Positions 1 to 7,610 of a stretch of 37,332 nucleotides of DNA are shown piece after piece. A model generated the notes under the pieces. That model did not search any database, was not told where the DNA came from, and saw nothing but the letters and a program-made list of their open reading frames with translations. The translations under genes and the position numbers were made by a program. Source of the stretch: a virus; IMG/VR virus record IMGVR_UViG_3300025030_000272, positions 1 to 37,332 of that record. One strand, written 5' to 3'. The number at the start of each line of letters is the position of its first letter. Position 1 is the first letter of the stretch.

Positions 1-120
1 TCGGCGAGGTCGGCGTGGTCGGCGGCGGAGTCGGCGAGGTCGTCGGCGTGGTCGGGTCACTACAAAAAAGTAATAACTCAATGCCGCGATTTTGTTATTA
101 AAAGAGCAGGATTAAAATAA
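1..120 (+). CDS. C-terminal end of the Ser/Ala/Trp repeat protein (continues from 36724-37332)
   Basis: This open frame enters from base 1 with no start codon and ends at TAA 118-120. It reads repeat residues (S-A-R-S-A-W-S-A-A-E...) for about 18 codons, then a unique basic tail ending VIKRAGLK. The frame starting at 36724 has exactly 203 codons to the last base of the window, so joining the two ends keeps the frame and gives a 242-residue protein. I infer that the sequence is a circle opened inside the repeat, and that this is the tail of that gene. The true repeat number may differ because short-read assembly collapses such tracts. Confidence 0.85.
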   Translation, partial: SARSAWSAAESARSSAWSGHYKKVITQCRDFVIKRAGLK

Positions 121-124
121 AAAG

Positions 125-517
125 ATGAAGAAAGACAATATTATAAAAAAACTATTGCTTTGGTTAGGAATTTTAGTTTCTCCGCCCTTAAAAGGTTTCG
201 CCATTCATTGCCACCACGATATTCTCGCGGAGTATTGCTGGGATTACGCCGAACGGGTTGAGAGTATTAAAAAAGACAAGCCCCAAAACGAGCAGGAAAC
301 CCGCCTCCGATTGTTTAAGATTTTACCCAAAGAAGCATTGTTGGAGCTTCCTTTGAAATATCAGAAAGCGGATGAGGCGCGGCCGTGGCAGGAAACGTAT
401 AAGGCGCGGCAGGAAGCGGATAAGGCGTGGCCGCAAGAATCCAAAGACGCCTTCCATAAAAAGTGGTGCGTGCCGGATTGTCCGTGGGATGGAAAAAGAT
501 TAGTGTTTGAAAAATAA
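125..517 (+). CDS. Hypothetical protein with short Trp/Ala/Lys repeats
   Basis: This 130-residue protein is of unknown function. It has a basic, hydrophobic N-terminus (about residues 8-27), then a conserved-looking block (CHHD, EYCWDYAERVE, NEQETRLRLFKILPKEAL). Residues 80-105 hold degenerate repeats built from KAD/KAR, W and Q, and the C-terminus is Cys-containing (KKWCVPDCPWDG). I recall metagenomic phage proteins of this design in which WQKAD-type units expand, but cannot name a family. It starts 5 bases after the stop of the other repeat protein, so two repeat-bearing genes sit side by side across the circle joint. Confidence 0.75.
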   Translation: MKKDNIIKKLLLWLGILVSPPLKGFAIHCHHDILAEYCWDYAERVESIKKDKPQNEQETRLRLFKILPKEALLELPLKYQKADEARPWQETYKARQEADKAWPQESKDAFHKKWCVPDCPWDGKRLVFEK

Positions 518-518
518 G

Positions 519-608
519 ATGACCCCGCCAAAAGAAAACTGGGAAGAAATGAAAGAAGAATTGCGGGAAGAGTTTGAAGAGTTGTTCCCTTCTAAAATAA
601 AAAGATGA
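519..608 (+). CDS. Tiny charged protein
   Basis: A 29-residue frame begins MTPPKENWEEMKEELREEF and is very rich in Glu and Lys, likely one amphipathic helix. Its TGA stop overlaps the ATG of the next gene (ATGA), the usual sign of translational coupling. It follows the upstream stop by only a few bases. Function unknown. Confidence 0.5.
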   Translation: MTPPKENWEEMKEELREEFEELFPSKIKR

Positions 609-772
609 GGAAAGAAAAGAAATATAACAAATATACCGCCATAAAGTTTTTAGTTGAAAATAATGAATGGCAGGGGGCAGGAATGTATGAACAAATTGAG
701 AGGATAGTCAAAAGTCCAAAGTTGTTTTACTGGGAAAAAGATTTAAGAAAAATGCTTAAAAAGAATGCTTAA
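605..772 (+). CDS. Small hypothetical protein
   Basis: This 55-residue basic protein (MRKEKKYNKYTAIKFLVEN...) starts inside the ATGA overlap with the preceding frame and ends at TAA 770-772. It has no recognisable domain; the centre (NNEWQGAGMYEQIERIV) could be a small helical or winged-helix-like fold. Tight packing in a run of same-strand small genes supports it. Confidence 0.5.
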   Translation: MRKEKKYNKYTAIKFLVENNEWQGAGMYEQIERIVKSPKLFYWEKDLRKMLKKNA

Positions 773-814
773 AAAGGCGGAAGATAGATAATTACCCCCC
801 TGGTGGCAGGAAGT

Positions 815-864
815 GTGGAAAATCTAACCCCCCAATAAAGTGGAAAATCTAACCCCCCAATAAA
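815..864 (+). repeat. Tandem duplication of a 25-base intergenic linker
   Basis: Two perfect head-to-tail copies of a 25-base unit lie at 815-839 and 840-864. Each starts GTGGAAAATC and carries TAACCCCCCAATAAA. The second copy runs directly into the ATG at 866. The unit contains the C-rich linker motif that precedes several other small genes, so this looks like a duplicated linker, perhaps left by gain or loss of a small gene between two linkers. Confidence 0.9.
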
Positions 865-865
865 T

Positions 866-1219
866 ATGAAGAAAGAAATTACAAAAGAATATAGAGCAGG
901 ATTTGATTGCGGTATAAATGGAGCGAATGAGGAAAATTGTCATTTCAGTTTATTTGCTACGTCCGAACAAACAAAAGAATGGGAGAAAGGGAAAAAGGAT
1001 GCGGACAATCGTCAAATAATCTACAAAAGAAAAGGTATTAAAGCTCCTATTTTGTCAAAAAAATATCCTAAGGTTATCTTTGTGCAGTCACAAGGTGAAG
1101 ATAAAGATGAATACTTACAAGCTGAACGAGAATTTAAGTTTATTCCTGATGATGGTAAGGTTGCAATTTACGAACTGAAGGAAATTAAAAACCGCCGAAC
1201 TGAAATAGAATTATTTTAA
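866..1219 (+). CDS. Hypothetical protein
   Basis: This 117-residue soluble, charged protein has no domain I recognise. The N-terminal half has two Cys (FDCGINGANEENCHF). The start follows the duplicated C-rich linker, and the stop TAA is itself part of the next linker (TTTTAACCCCCC). There is no Shine-Dalgarno sequence. It belongs to the small-gene cluster that spans the circle joint. Confidence 0.7.
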   Translation: MKKEITKEYRAGFDCGINGANEENCHFSLFATSEQTKEWEKGKKDADNRQIIYKRKGIKAPILSKKYPKVIFVQSQGEDKDEYLQAEREFKFIPDDGKVAIYELKEIKNRRTEIELF

Positions 1220-1274
1220 CCCCCCAAAAAACATATTCAAGATGGTGTGCGAAATAACCTCTAAATAAACAAAG

Positions 1275-1499
1275 ATGAAAAAAGAAATGAAAGAAGAAGA
1301 AAATTCAGGTGGTATCTGCGGCGGTGTTATTAGTCAATCTATGGACAGGAAGATGACTAAAAAGCACGGAGTATGGGCAACGGCGATGTGGTATATTCTA
1401 CCCGATAAGCAATATAAAAATTATATCTCATTGAAAAAATCGGGAAGAAACAAAGAAGCCAATAAGATTTTTGAAAGATTTAGTTATAGCATTATTTAA
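1275..1499 (+). CDS. Hypothetical protein
   Basis: A 74-residue protein starts MKKEMKEEENSGGICGGVIS and has basic, aromatic C-terminal helices. The function is unknown. The upstream spacer contains TAACCTCTAAATAAAC just before AAAGATG, a variant of the linker seen before 35852 and 36544. The stop TAA leads into AACCCCCCAATAAA. Confidence 0.65.
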   Translation: MKKEMKEEENSGGICGGVISQSMDRKMTKKHGVWATAMWYILPDKQYKNYISLKKSGRNKEANKIFERFSYSII

Positions 1500-1514
1500 C
1501 CCCCCAATAAAAAG

Positions 1515-1802
1515 ATGAAAATGATAATTGATTGGTTCAAAAATAGAAAGATACAAAAAGACGCTGAAAATGAACTTGTTGATACTATTATCCAGAGTAT
1601 GAGAGAAGAAGCGGACAAGTGGAATATAGATTCTTATAGGGCTAATTTTGGAGGATTAAGTATTTGGATAACCAACTCTCCCTATTCGGATATGACAATA
1701 AATGACAGGCGGCTTCCCCGTAGAGGAGAATTAAGAAAAGCATTAGCGTATTGCCAGTTGATAAAAGCTAAAAGCAAATTACTACTTAACCTCCCCCAAT
1801 AA
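1515..1802 (+). CDS. Hypothetical protein
   Basis: This 95-residue protein has an amphipathic N-terminal helix (MKMIIDWFKNRKIQKDAENE) and a mixed centre (SYRANFGGLSIWITNSPY). No family is recognised. C-rich linkers lie on both sides, and no Shine-Dalgarno sequence precedes AAAAAGATG. Confidence 0.65.
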   Translation: MKMIIDWFKNRKIQKDAENELVDTIIQSMREEADKWNIDSYRANFGGLSIWITNSPYSDMTINDRRLPRRGELRKALAYCQLIKAKSKLLLNLPQ

Positions 1803-1806
1803 AAAT

Positions 1807-2094
1807 ATGAAAAAACAATACTACTTTTCACCCGATATTTCTTACAAGGCATTCAAACGAGTATGCGACAAGTTTCCCGATAGCGGAATAGTCCCGCTAA
1901 ACATAGATAAAATGCTTTGGCAGATGCTCCGTGAAAGAAAAATAAATATCGGCTTTTTAAATTCCGATGACCCGATTTTTATCTCAATAAAGCCAATGCC
2001 AAAAAATGCCAGTTTAATAACTGACCCCCAAAGGCCTGTCCAAAATGCAAAAGTCGCCTTGAGAAAAAACCGAAACCGGAAAAAAGTTAGATAA
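1807..2094 (+). CDS. Hypothetical protein
   Basis: A 95-residue protein with a very basic C-terminus (ALRKNRNRKKVR) that could contact nucleic acid. The centre (DKMLWQMLRERKINIGFLNS) is helical. It is separated from the previous stop by 4 bases within a linker variant (TTAACCTCCCCCAATAAAA). Function unknown. Confidence 0.65.
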   Translation: MKKQYYFSPDISYKAFKRVCDKFPDSGIVPLNIDKMLWQMLRERKINIGFLNSDDPIFISIKPMPKNASLITDPQRPVQNAKVALRKNRNRKKVR

Positions 2095-2099
2095 CTGAA

Positions 2100-2273
2100 A
2101 TGGAATTAAGAAATGCAATTACATCAATCATTGGTTTTGTCTTTACGATTGGCGCTGTAGTTCTGTGGATAAAAGGATTCTGGATAGAGGGTTTTCTTGC
2201 CGCAATTTTAGGCGAGTTGATTGATATGCCGCAAAGGATTGCTGAACATCTAACCGAACCCCGAAGAACATAA
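2100..2273 (+). CDS. Small membrane protein
   Basis: A 57-residue frame starts MELRNAITSIIGFVFTIGAV. One clear membrane segment covers about residues 8-28, followed by an amphipathic region and a charged tail (QRIAEHLTEPRRT). It starts 6 bases after the preceding stop. The role is unknown; small phage membrane proteins here could be holin-like or superinfection-related, which is only a guess. Confidence 0.55.
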   Translation: MELRNAITSIIGFVFTIGAVVLWIKGFWIEGFLAAILGELIDMPQRIAEHLTEPRRT

Positions 2274-2294
2274 CTACTTTTCACCCGAAATAAT

Positions 2295-2426
2295 ATGAAA
2301 AAAGAAAATGACTTTTCCCCTTGCTTACTCTTAAAAGATGATTTAACATTAAAATATGGGTTGGGAAAATGTAGAACAACTACCATTTTTATACAACCCG
2401 GCGGCAATCTGGACTTTATCGGCTAA
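2295..2426 (+). CDS. Tiny hypothetical protein
   Basis: A 43-residue frame begins MKKENDFSPCLLLKDDLTLK and ends at TAA 2424-2426. It keeps the MKKE start common in this cluster, and neighbours on both sides are same-strand. No function can be assigned. Confidence 0.45.
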   Translation: MKKENDFSPCLLLKDDLTLKYGLGKCRTTTIFIQPGGNLDFIG

Positions 2427-2438
2427 TTTGAATAAATC

Positions 2439-2582
2439 GTGAACGAGCAGGACATAGAACTTAAACTAAAGCCGTTAAAACAAGAACTTTCTTTGTTCCA
2501 GCTTAATACCCTGAAAAAGCTGGGTGAAATTGAAAATCGGTTAAAAGAACCCCATTCCCACCCCAGGCGATGGGGAAGATAA
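2439..2582 (+). CDS. Tiny coiled-coil protein (GTG start)
   Basis: A 47-residue frame starts with GTG and reads NEQDIELKLKPLKQELSLF, a heptad-like helix, with a basic tail (SHPRRWGR). It lies directly before the small terminase gene. The GTG start and short length keep confidence low. Confidence 0.4.
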   Translation: MNEQDIELKLKPLKQELSLFQLNTLKKLGEIENRLKEPHSHPRRWGR

Positions 2583-2611
2583 AGTGAAATAACATATAAA
2601 ATGTTAAAAAA

Positions 2612-2923
2612 ATGGCGGAAGTTCCAGAACAATTAAGGCCGTTTCTTTTCAAGAAAGGATGGAAGGGCGGGCCGGGAAGAAAAAAAGGTAAATCTCTCAA
2701 GGAATTCGCCAGAATATATTTAAGCAAACTGACGGATAAAGATAAAATTGAATTTCTTAACAGCATTGACCCCGATTTGGCCTGGAGGATGGCTGAAGGT
2801 AATCCTCACCAAACTGAAGACATAACCTCTGCTGGCAAACCTTTACCACAACCTATTTATGGCGGATTATCGAGAAAACACGGCGCTAAAAAAACTCTTC
2901 CAACTGCAGAAGAAGATTCGTGA
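2612..2923 (+). CDS. Putative small terminase subunit
   Basis: This 103-residue protein directly precedes and overlaps the large terminase gene by 65 bases. The N-terminal part (FKKGWKGGPGRKKGKSLKEF) resembles the basic GGRPKG-type entry of DUF5681/small-terminase-like phage proteins. It is followed by a helical segment (LTDKDKIEFLNSIDPDLAWRMAEGNP) of the type that packs in DNA-binding TerS rings. The C-terminus is low-complexity. The role, recognising phage DNA for packaging, is inferred from position and composition rather than a decisive motif. Confidence 0.6.
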   Translation: MAEVPEQLRPFLFKKGWKGGPGRKKGKSLKEFARIYLSKLTDKDKIEFLNSIDPDLAWRMAEGNPHQTEDITSAGKPLPQPIYGGLSRKHGAKKTLPTAEEDS

Positions 2924-4052
2924 TGTCGGAGGAGGCACGGGAGCGAGTAAAACAGTCGGTATTCTTATCTGGCTGATTGATTATGCCCAGAGCTTTAAAA
3001 AAGTGATAGATGTGGTGGCTGAGAGCTATCCCCATTTGGAGCAGGGTTCAATCAGAGAGTTTAAGAACATAATGATTGACCGGAAATACTGGAATGATGA
3101 TAGATGGAATGAAAGCAAGCACCTTTACACGTTTGAAACCGGAAGCACCTTACAATTTCAGAGTTATGACAAGCTGGGCAAAGCCCACGGACCGAGAAGA
3201 GATGTTTTGTTTCTGAACGAGGGAAACTGGCTTCCGTGGAATATCGTTGACCAGCTTATTACGAGAACGAGAGACGTAGTTTGGGTGGATTACAACCCCG
3301 TGGCGGAATTTTGGATGCATACCGAGATTTTGGGGAAACGAAATGATGTAGAATCTTTGAAACTGACTTATCTGGACAACGAGTGTTTGAGCGAAGCTGA
3401 ACGGCAGGAGATTGAGGGACGAAAAGGCAACTCTCGCTGGTGGAGGGTTTATGGCGAGGGAGAACTTGGCGAAGCGGAAGGTCGGATTTATACCGGCTGG
3501 AAGTTGATTGACGAAATTCCCCACGAGGCGAGATATGAGGGGCCGGGATTGGATTTCGGATACGACCCTGACCCGGCGGCGATAATAAATGTTTATTACT
3601 TGGACGGAGGATATATTCTAGACGAGGTTTTATACGGGACAAGATTGGATAACCGGATGCTGGCTACGACCTTAAAAAATCTTCCTCCCGCGCTCACGGT
3701 GGCCGATTCCGCGGAGCCGAAAAGCATAGACGAGATTAAAAGTTTCGGGGTAAATATCATCGGAACTCCCAAAGGGGCAGATTCCGTGAGATACGGGGTT
3801 AAAACTTTACAAGCCCAAAGAATCAGCGTAACTAAAAGGTCGCTCAATTTAATCAGAGAATATCGCAATTTCTTCCAAGCGGTGGACAAACGAACCAATG
3901 TCCCGATTATGGGGCAGTATGAAGGCGAATGCCATGCTTTGGATGCCGCTAGATACAAAATATGCTCATTGATTCCGATAATTCAGCGCAAAGAGATGCT
4001 CGCCCAAATCCCGAAACTTCCTCCGAGGGCAAGAACCAACCCCGCATTATAG
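2859..4052 (+). CDS. terL: Terminase large subunit (packaging ATPase/nuclease)
   Basis: This 397-residue protein powers DNA packaging into the prohead and cuts the concatemer. A Walker A-like GGTGASKT lies at residues 25-32, and a Walker B-like strand with catalytic acid (VLFLNE) at 116-121. The C-terminal RNase H-like nuclease shows three spaced acids: D232 (LDFGYD), D283 (VADSAEP) and D362 (HALDAARY). Length and order fit a compact TerL. The ATG at 2859 overlaps the small terminase gene, but the short N-terminus before the Walker A strand is typical, so I keep this start. No Shine-Dalgarno sequence precedes it. Confidence 0.93.
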   Translation: MADYRENTALKKLFQLQKKIRDVGGGTGASKTVGILIWLIDYAQSFKKVIDVVAESYPHLEQGSIREFKNIMIDRKYWNDDRWNESKHLYTFETGSTLQFQSYDKLGKAHGPRRDVLFLNEGNWLPWNIVDQLITRTRDVVWVDYNPVAEFWMHTEILGKRNDVESLKLTYLDNECLSEAERQEIEGRKGNSRWWRVYGEGELGEAEGRIYTGWKLIDEIPHEARYEGPGLDFGYDPDPAAIINVYYLDGGYILDEVLYGTRLDNRMLATTLKNLPPALTVADSAEPKSIDEIKSFGVNIIGTPKGADSVRYGVKTLQAQRISVTKRSLNLIREYRNFFQAVDKRTNVPIMGQYEGECHALDAARYKICSLIPIIQRKEMLAQIPKLPPRARTNPAL

Positions 4053-4162
4053 AAATTGGTGTTGAGGATATTAAAATACCGGATTGTTGCAGAGAGGGAT
4101 GGGAATCTTGCCCGCATGTTGTGAAGAGGCCCCGAAAAGCGAAACAAAATATAGCTTTATGA
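3962..4162 (+). CDS. Small Cys-rich protein overlapping the terminase end
   Basis: A 66-residue frame starts inside the terminase gene in another frame (91-base overlap) and ends in an ATGA overlap with the next gene. The C-terminal 40 residues look like a real small domain: VEDIKIPDCCREGWESCPH, with Cys-Cys, Cys and His spaced as a possible metal site. The only ATG in frame is 3962. The first 27 residues are low in features and may be extra if translation begins at a rarer codon downstream. Function unknown. Confidence 0.6.
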   Translation: MLIDSDNSAQRDARPNPETSSEGKNQPRIIEIGVEDIKIPDCCREGWESCPHVVKRPRKAKQNIAL

Positions 4163-4467
4163 AAATAACCAAAGACACCTTCCCTAAATATAAGCCCCAT
4201 TCGCTTATCGCAAGTCTTCCTCCGCACCTTAAAGACCCCGCTAATTACAAAAAAATTCAAAGGGCTTTATTGGAAACATTATCTACCGGGCATTCACACA
4301 GCGAAATGGAAGGTTGGGCTAAATGTCTTACTTGTATGAACGCCGTTTTAGCGCAGAAGGAACTGATGAAACGATTGGGTTTTAAATCTCCCGCGCAGTA
4401 TATGGCTTGGCAAAAGATACACGAAGTAATAACAACGAGGGTGCGCGGGTTGAAATATAATGACTGA
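4159..4467 (+). CDS. Hypothetical protein between terminase and portal
   Basis: This 102-residue protein begins MKITKDTFPKYKPHSLIASL at the ATG that overlaps the upstream TGA. An in-frame ATG at 4084 would run through the neighbouring gene and is less likely. It is mostly helical with CLTCMNAVLAQKELMK in the middle. Its 3' end overlaps the SET-domain gene by 8 bases, suggesting a coupled unit. No family recognised. Confidence 0.7.
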   Translation: MKITKDTFPKYKPHSLIASLPPHLKDPANYKKIQRALLETLSTGHSHSEMEGWAKCLTCMNAVLAQKELMKRLGFKSPAQYMAWQKIHEVITTRVRGLKYND

Positions 4468-4873
4468 AAATCAAGATTATACCATTGCGAAACTTAATAC
4501 TCTGGTGAAACTCCGCCTAGCTCCCTCTAAGATTCACGGCGTAGGAGTATTTGCGATGAGAGAAATTCCCAAAGGAACAAAACTTTATGCTGACAATATG
4601 CCGGAAGTTTATCATGTTCCTTATTCCAACTTTAATAAGTTGTTTCCCGATGTGGCCGATTTATTATTGGAACGCTGGCCGCAAATCGTGAACGGCTCAA
4701 ACTTTATTTATCCTGACGCGCGGATGATTGCTTATATGAACCATGGCGGGGATGAAAGCAATTATGACGCGGAAACGGATACATTGTTACTCACAGTTGA
4801 CAAAGGAGAAGAAATAACGGAGGATTATAGGAAGATACTAAATTATCAAAAAGTTTATACTTGGCTTAAATAA
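4460..4873 (+). CDS. SET-domain protein (predicted lysine methyltransferase)
   Basis: This 137-residue protein fits a stand-alone viral SET domain, a fold that transfers methyl from S-adenosylmethionine to protein lysines. The opening strand has the GxG-type motif (SKIHGVGVFAMREIPKGT, residues 23-40). The core shows Asn-His at 94-95 (YMNHGGDESNYD) and the closing motif GEEITEDYR at 116-124, matching the SET NH and E-x-x-x-D-Y pattern. No Cys-rich post-SET region is present. It lies between terminase and portal, so a virion protein is a possible substrate, but a host target is equally open. An alternative is a non-catalytic SET relative. Confidence 0.82.
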   Translation: MTENQDYTIAKLNTLVKLRLAPSKIHGVGVFAMREIPKGTKLYADNMPEVYHVPYSNFNKLFPDVADLLLERWPQIVNGSNFIYPDARMIAYMNHGGDESNYDAETDTLLLTVDKGEEITEDYRKILNYQKVYTWLK

Positions 4874-4881
4874 AATATCTT

Positions 4882-5100
4882 ATGTTTCAAGTTCATTGTA
4901 TAGAATGTAAAACAGAGTACGAAGACAAAGAGCCGGACGATTATTACTGCTCTGTATGCCTTCCTAAAATTAAGGAAATTGCCCGAAAGATAGATGCGAA
5001 ATTAAAAACCCGCCCTAGGAAAGAAGTCGTGAGTAATTTAGTTAGATATGATTCTTTGCCTAAAATTCGGGGGTTCGTAGATGCGAAGCATTTTTTATGA
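4882..5100 (+). CDS. Small zinc-ribbon protein
   Basis: This 72-residue protein has CIEC at 7-10 and CSVC at 23-26, a classic two-knuckle zinc ribbon, then a basic helix (KIKEIARKIDAKLKTRPRK). It overlaps the next gene by 4 bases (ATGA). Such proteins often bind nucleic acid or a partner protein; no specific role can be given. Confidence 0.7.
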   Translation: MFQVHCIECKTEYEDKEPDDYYCSVCLPKIKEIARKIDAKLKTRPRKEVVSNLVRYDSLPKIRGFVDAKHFL

Positions 5101-5381
5101 AAAAGAGAAAAACAAAAAGCAATAAGAAAGGGGTAATAAAATCTTATTTCAAAATTATGGGCGTGAGGTATTCGGGAAGCGGTAATACGGTTGAGAAGGC
5201 GATTACCAGTTTGAATCCTAAAATTGTCAGAGGAATGGGTGTTTTGACTTTGGAGAGAGGAAGGAAAAAGAGGGAGAAGATTTTAAATAAGTTTTTGGTT
5301 ATGCGTTTATTCGGTCAAGTTTCCAGGTTTAACAAGGAGATTGCTTGGAAGCAGGTTAATCAAATGTTTCAAGGATTATGA
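5097..5381 (+). CDS. Basic hypothetical protein
   Basis: A 94-residue, strongly basic protein: the N-terminus is MKKRKTKSNKKGVIKSYFKI, the centre has GVRYSGSGNTVEKAI, and the C-terminus is helical. The charge suggests nucleic-acid or head-protein contact. It is coupled on both sides, by ATGA overlap upstream and a 4-base overlap with the portal gene. Confidence 0.7.
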   Translation: MKKRKTKSNKKGVIKSYFKIMGVRYSGSGNTVEKAITSLNPKIVRGMGVLTLERGRKKREKILNKFLVMRLFGQVSRFNKEIAWKQVNQMFQGL

Positions 5382-7165
5382 CTCATCCGCCATCAATTTA
5401 TGACTACATCACGGGAGAGGAAGCTAATTTTAGCGCTGATGAGATACAGGTTTATGATAACTACTCCTGGAACCTACAAAACTATGTGCAGATGAGTTTG
5501 CAGTTAAAGCATGGGGTATTCACTACCGGAGCCAACAATTACTTGCGTCCTTTTAAAAAAGTGATTGAGCCGATTTTGAACTTGCGATACCGCGCCGAGG
5601 ATATAGAACTCAAAGATGTCGTGCTCTATGTTGAAAACGATAATGGGCGAGTCCTCTCGTTTTTAATTAAGAAATACCATGATGAGGTTTATGTTAAAGA
5701 ACACGATTTAGATTCTTTTTTTGATGAAGCCGGGGAAGAAAACATTAATTTGGGCGGGGTATTGGTTCAAAAAGGACAAGTTCCAGAAGTCATGCCTTTG
5801 CAGTTTCTGGCTTTCTGCGACCAAACCGATATTTTGGGAGGCCCGCTTGGGTTTAAGTATTATTTTTCTCCCGATAAGTTAAGAGAAAAAGTTAAAGCTG
5901 GGTGGGGCAATATAAACAACGGAGCAACGATTACGATAGATGAGTTGATTGTTTTGGCTGAACTAGTAAAAGATGTCGCTGGAGATGCGGGGAATCGAAC
6001 CAATAGAACCCCTGGAAAGAATATCGAGGTTTATATAGTTCGCGGGTCTTTGCCGGAACACTATCTTGAAGATAATGATAATATGGAGAATTATTATAAC
6101 CAGCTTCATATTGTCGCTTTTTATACAGACAAAGAAAATAATAGAACAGGTGTAACGCTTTACCGCAAAAAGGAACAGTCGGGGACTCTCAAATTCTTTA
6201 CTAGCCAAAAGATGAGAGGCCGAGCTTTAGGGCAAGGCGGTGCGGAAAGTCTTTTTCACGAACAGATATGGACTAACTTCCTTGAAATCCATAAAACAAA
6301 CCTTTTGGAATCCGCTTCTAAAGTTCCTCTTTACACGGATGACGATGCTTACTCCAACCGAAATAGAATTATTGATATGGAAAACTTGGAGATTACTACG
6401 ATAGCAGAGGGCAAGTTTATAAGGCAGGTTCCCACCGCCGCTCCAGTTAATATCCAGCTTTTTGAAAGAAGCATTAGCGAATGGTTCAGCCACGCGCAGA
6501 TTCTTGGCTCGGCGGGCGACCCTTTATTGGGAGTTCAGCCGCCTTCTGGCACACCGTTTAGATTGCAGGAAAGGGTTGTCCGGGAAGGCAAAGGTATCCA
6601 CGAATATCGTAGAGGAAAGTTTGCCAAGTTTGTTGAAGAAATATATCGGGATTGGATAATACCTGACATAAGAAACAAAATTCTCAAAGGTAAAAAGTTT
6701 CTAGCCACTCTTGATTCTGAAGAAATGCAATGGGTTTCTGAAAGACTCGCGGAAAACCAGGCCATTAGAATACAAGCCGAACAAATTTTGAGTGGAGAAG
6801 ATGCTCAATTTGAAAGCAAGGAAACTCTCGTTCAGAAATTCAAGGGGGAGTTTATTAAAAAGGGCAATAAGCAGTTTCTTGAGATTTTAAGGGACGAGTT
6901 TAGGGATGTTGAAATAAAGTTAAGCATCAATATCGCGGGCAAACAGAAGGATTTGGCCGACCTTACGGACAAAGTAACAAATATATTCAAATTTATTTTC
7001 GCCAATCCCCAGGGTTTTCAACAGGTGATGCAAATTCCCGGAATGTCCAAGGCGTTTTCGGATATTTTAGAGTTTTCCGGCTTAAATCCTGTTGATTTTT
7101 CGTCAATGCCACGGCTTCCCGTAGCATCAGCAGAGCGGTCAGCTAAAGAAACTGCCAATGTATAA
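5378..7165 (+). CDS. Portal protein
   Basis: This 595-residue protein is in the usual place, after terminase and before scaffold and capsid. It would form the dodecameric ring through which DNA enters and leaves the head. Portal-like features are the N-terminal segment with NYLRPFKKVIEPILNLRYR, a mixed wing, the long region IWTNFLEIHKTNLLESASKVP, and LQERVVREGKGIHEYRRGKF with a following helix, typical of the portal stem and crown. No catalytic motif is expected. The ID rests on size, position and overall pattern. Confidence 0.85.
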   Translation: MTHPPSIYDYITGEEANFSADEIQVYDNYSWNLQNYVQMSLQLKHGVFTTGANNYLRPFKKVIEPILNLRYRAEDIELKDVVLYVENDNGRVLSFLIKKYHDEVYVKEHDLDSFFDEAGEENINLGGVLVQKGQVPEVMPLQFLAFCDQTDILGGPLGFKYYFSPDKLREKVKAGWGNINNGATITIDELIVLAELVKDVAGDAGNRTNRTPGKNIEVYIVRGSLPEHYLEDNDNMENYYNQLHIVAFYTDKENNRTGVTLYRKKEQSGTLKFFTSQKMRGRALGQGGAESLFHEQIWTNFLEIHKTNLLESASKVPLYTDDDAYSNRNRIIDMENLEITTIAEGKFIRQVPTAAPVNIQLFERSISEWFSHAQILGSAGDPLLGVQPPSGTPFRLQERVVREGKGIHEYRRGKFAKFVEEIYRDWIIPDIRNKILKGKKFLATLDSEEMQWVSERLAENQAIRIQAEQILSGEDAQFESKETLVQKFKGEFIKKGNKQFLEILRDEFRDVEIKLSINIAGKQKDLADLTDKVTNIFKFIFANPQGFQQVMQIPGMSKAFSDILEFSGLNPVDFSSMPRLPVASAERSAKETANV

Positions 7166-7406
7166 CGACACCCAAATCGCCAAAATAAGGATTTTCTTGC
7201 AAGACAAAGCAATGTGTGATACCATTAAGACGGTTCTTACCGATTCATTTTTGAAGCCGAGAACGAGCATGAATGGTTTGGATGTTTACATATTGGCCGC
7301 TTCGCGCCTTGCCATAGATTTTTTGGCCGAGGCGTATAAAGACCTTGAGAAATTTAAAAATAGCAAAAAAGAACCAAGCGCTAAATTAACCAACCCCGGA
7401 CTATAA
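7158..7406 (+). CDS. Small helical protein after the portal
   Basis: An 82-residue, mostly helical protein (MYNDTQIAKIRIFLQDKAMC...) that overlaps the end of the portal gene by 8 bases and the next gene by one base. The position suggests a head-assembly accessory. No family recognised. Confidence 0.7.
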   Translation: MYNDTQIAKIRIFLQDKAMCDTIKTVLTDSFLKPRTSMNGLDVYILAASRLAIDFLAEAYKDLEKFKNSKKEPSAKLTNPGL

Positions 7407-7591
7407 TGGCTAAAACAAGGAAAGAATTAAAAGAGCACTATCTAGCTGGTTTTCAAGTTGAACTGCAAAGATTGGAAGTGGAAAAATCAGATTTGGCGGA
7501 GAAATATAACTCAAAATTGGAGTTGATAGACGAACAAATAGCTGGTATAAAATTACAAAGCGAAGCCATTACAAAATTAAAGGTCGCATAG
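7406..7591 (+). CDS. Small coiled-coil protein
   Basis: A 61-residue protein that is almost entirely heptad-like helix (LEVEKSDLAEKYNSKLELID). It sits between the portal and the first anchored protein. It may be a small assembly factor; this is inference from position only. Confidence 0.65.
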   Translation: MAKTRKELKEHYLAGFQVELQRLEVEKSDLAEKYNSKLELIDEQIAGIKLQSEAITKLKVA

Positions 7592-7610
7592 GTTAAACTT
7601 CCCAAATTAA

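Noticed and set aside
5963-6493. Minus-strand frames inside the portal gene
   Set aside because: Shadows of a long, well-supported plus-strand gene.
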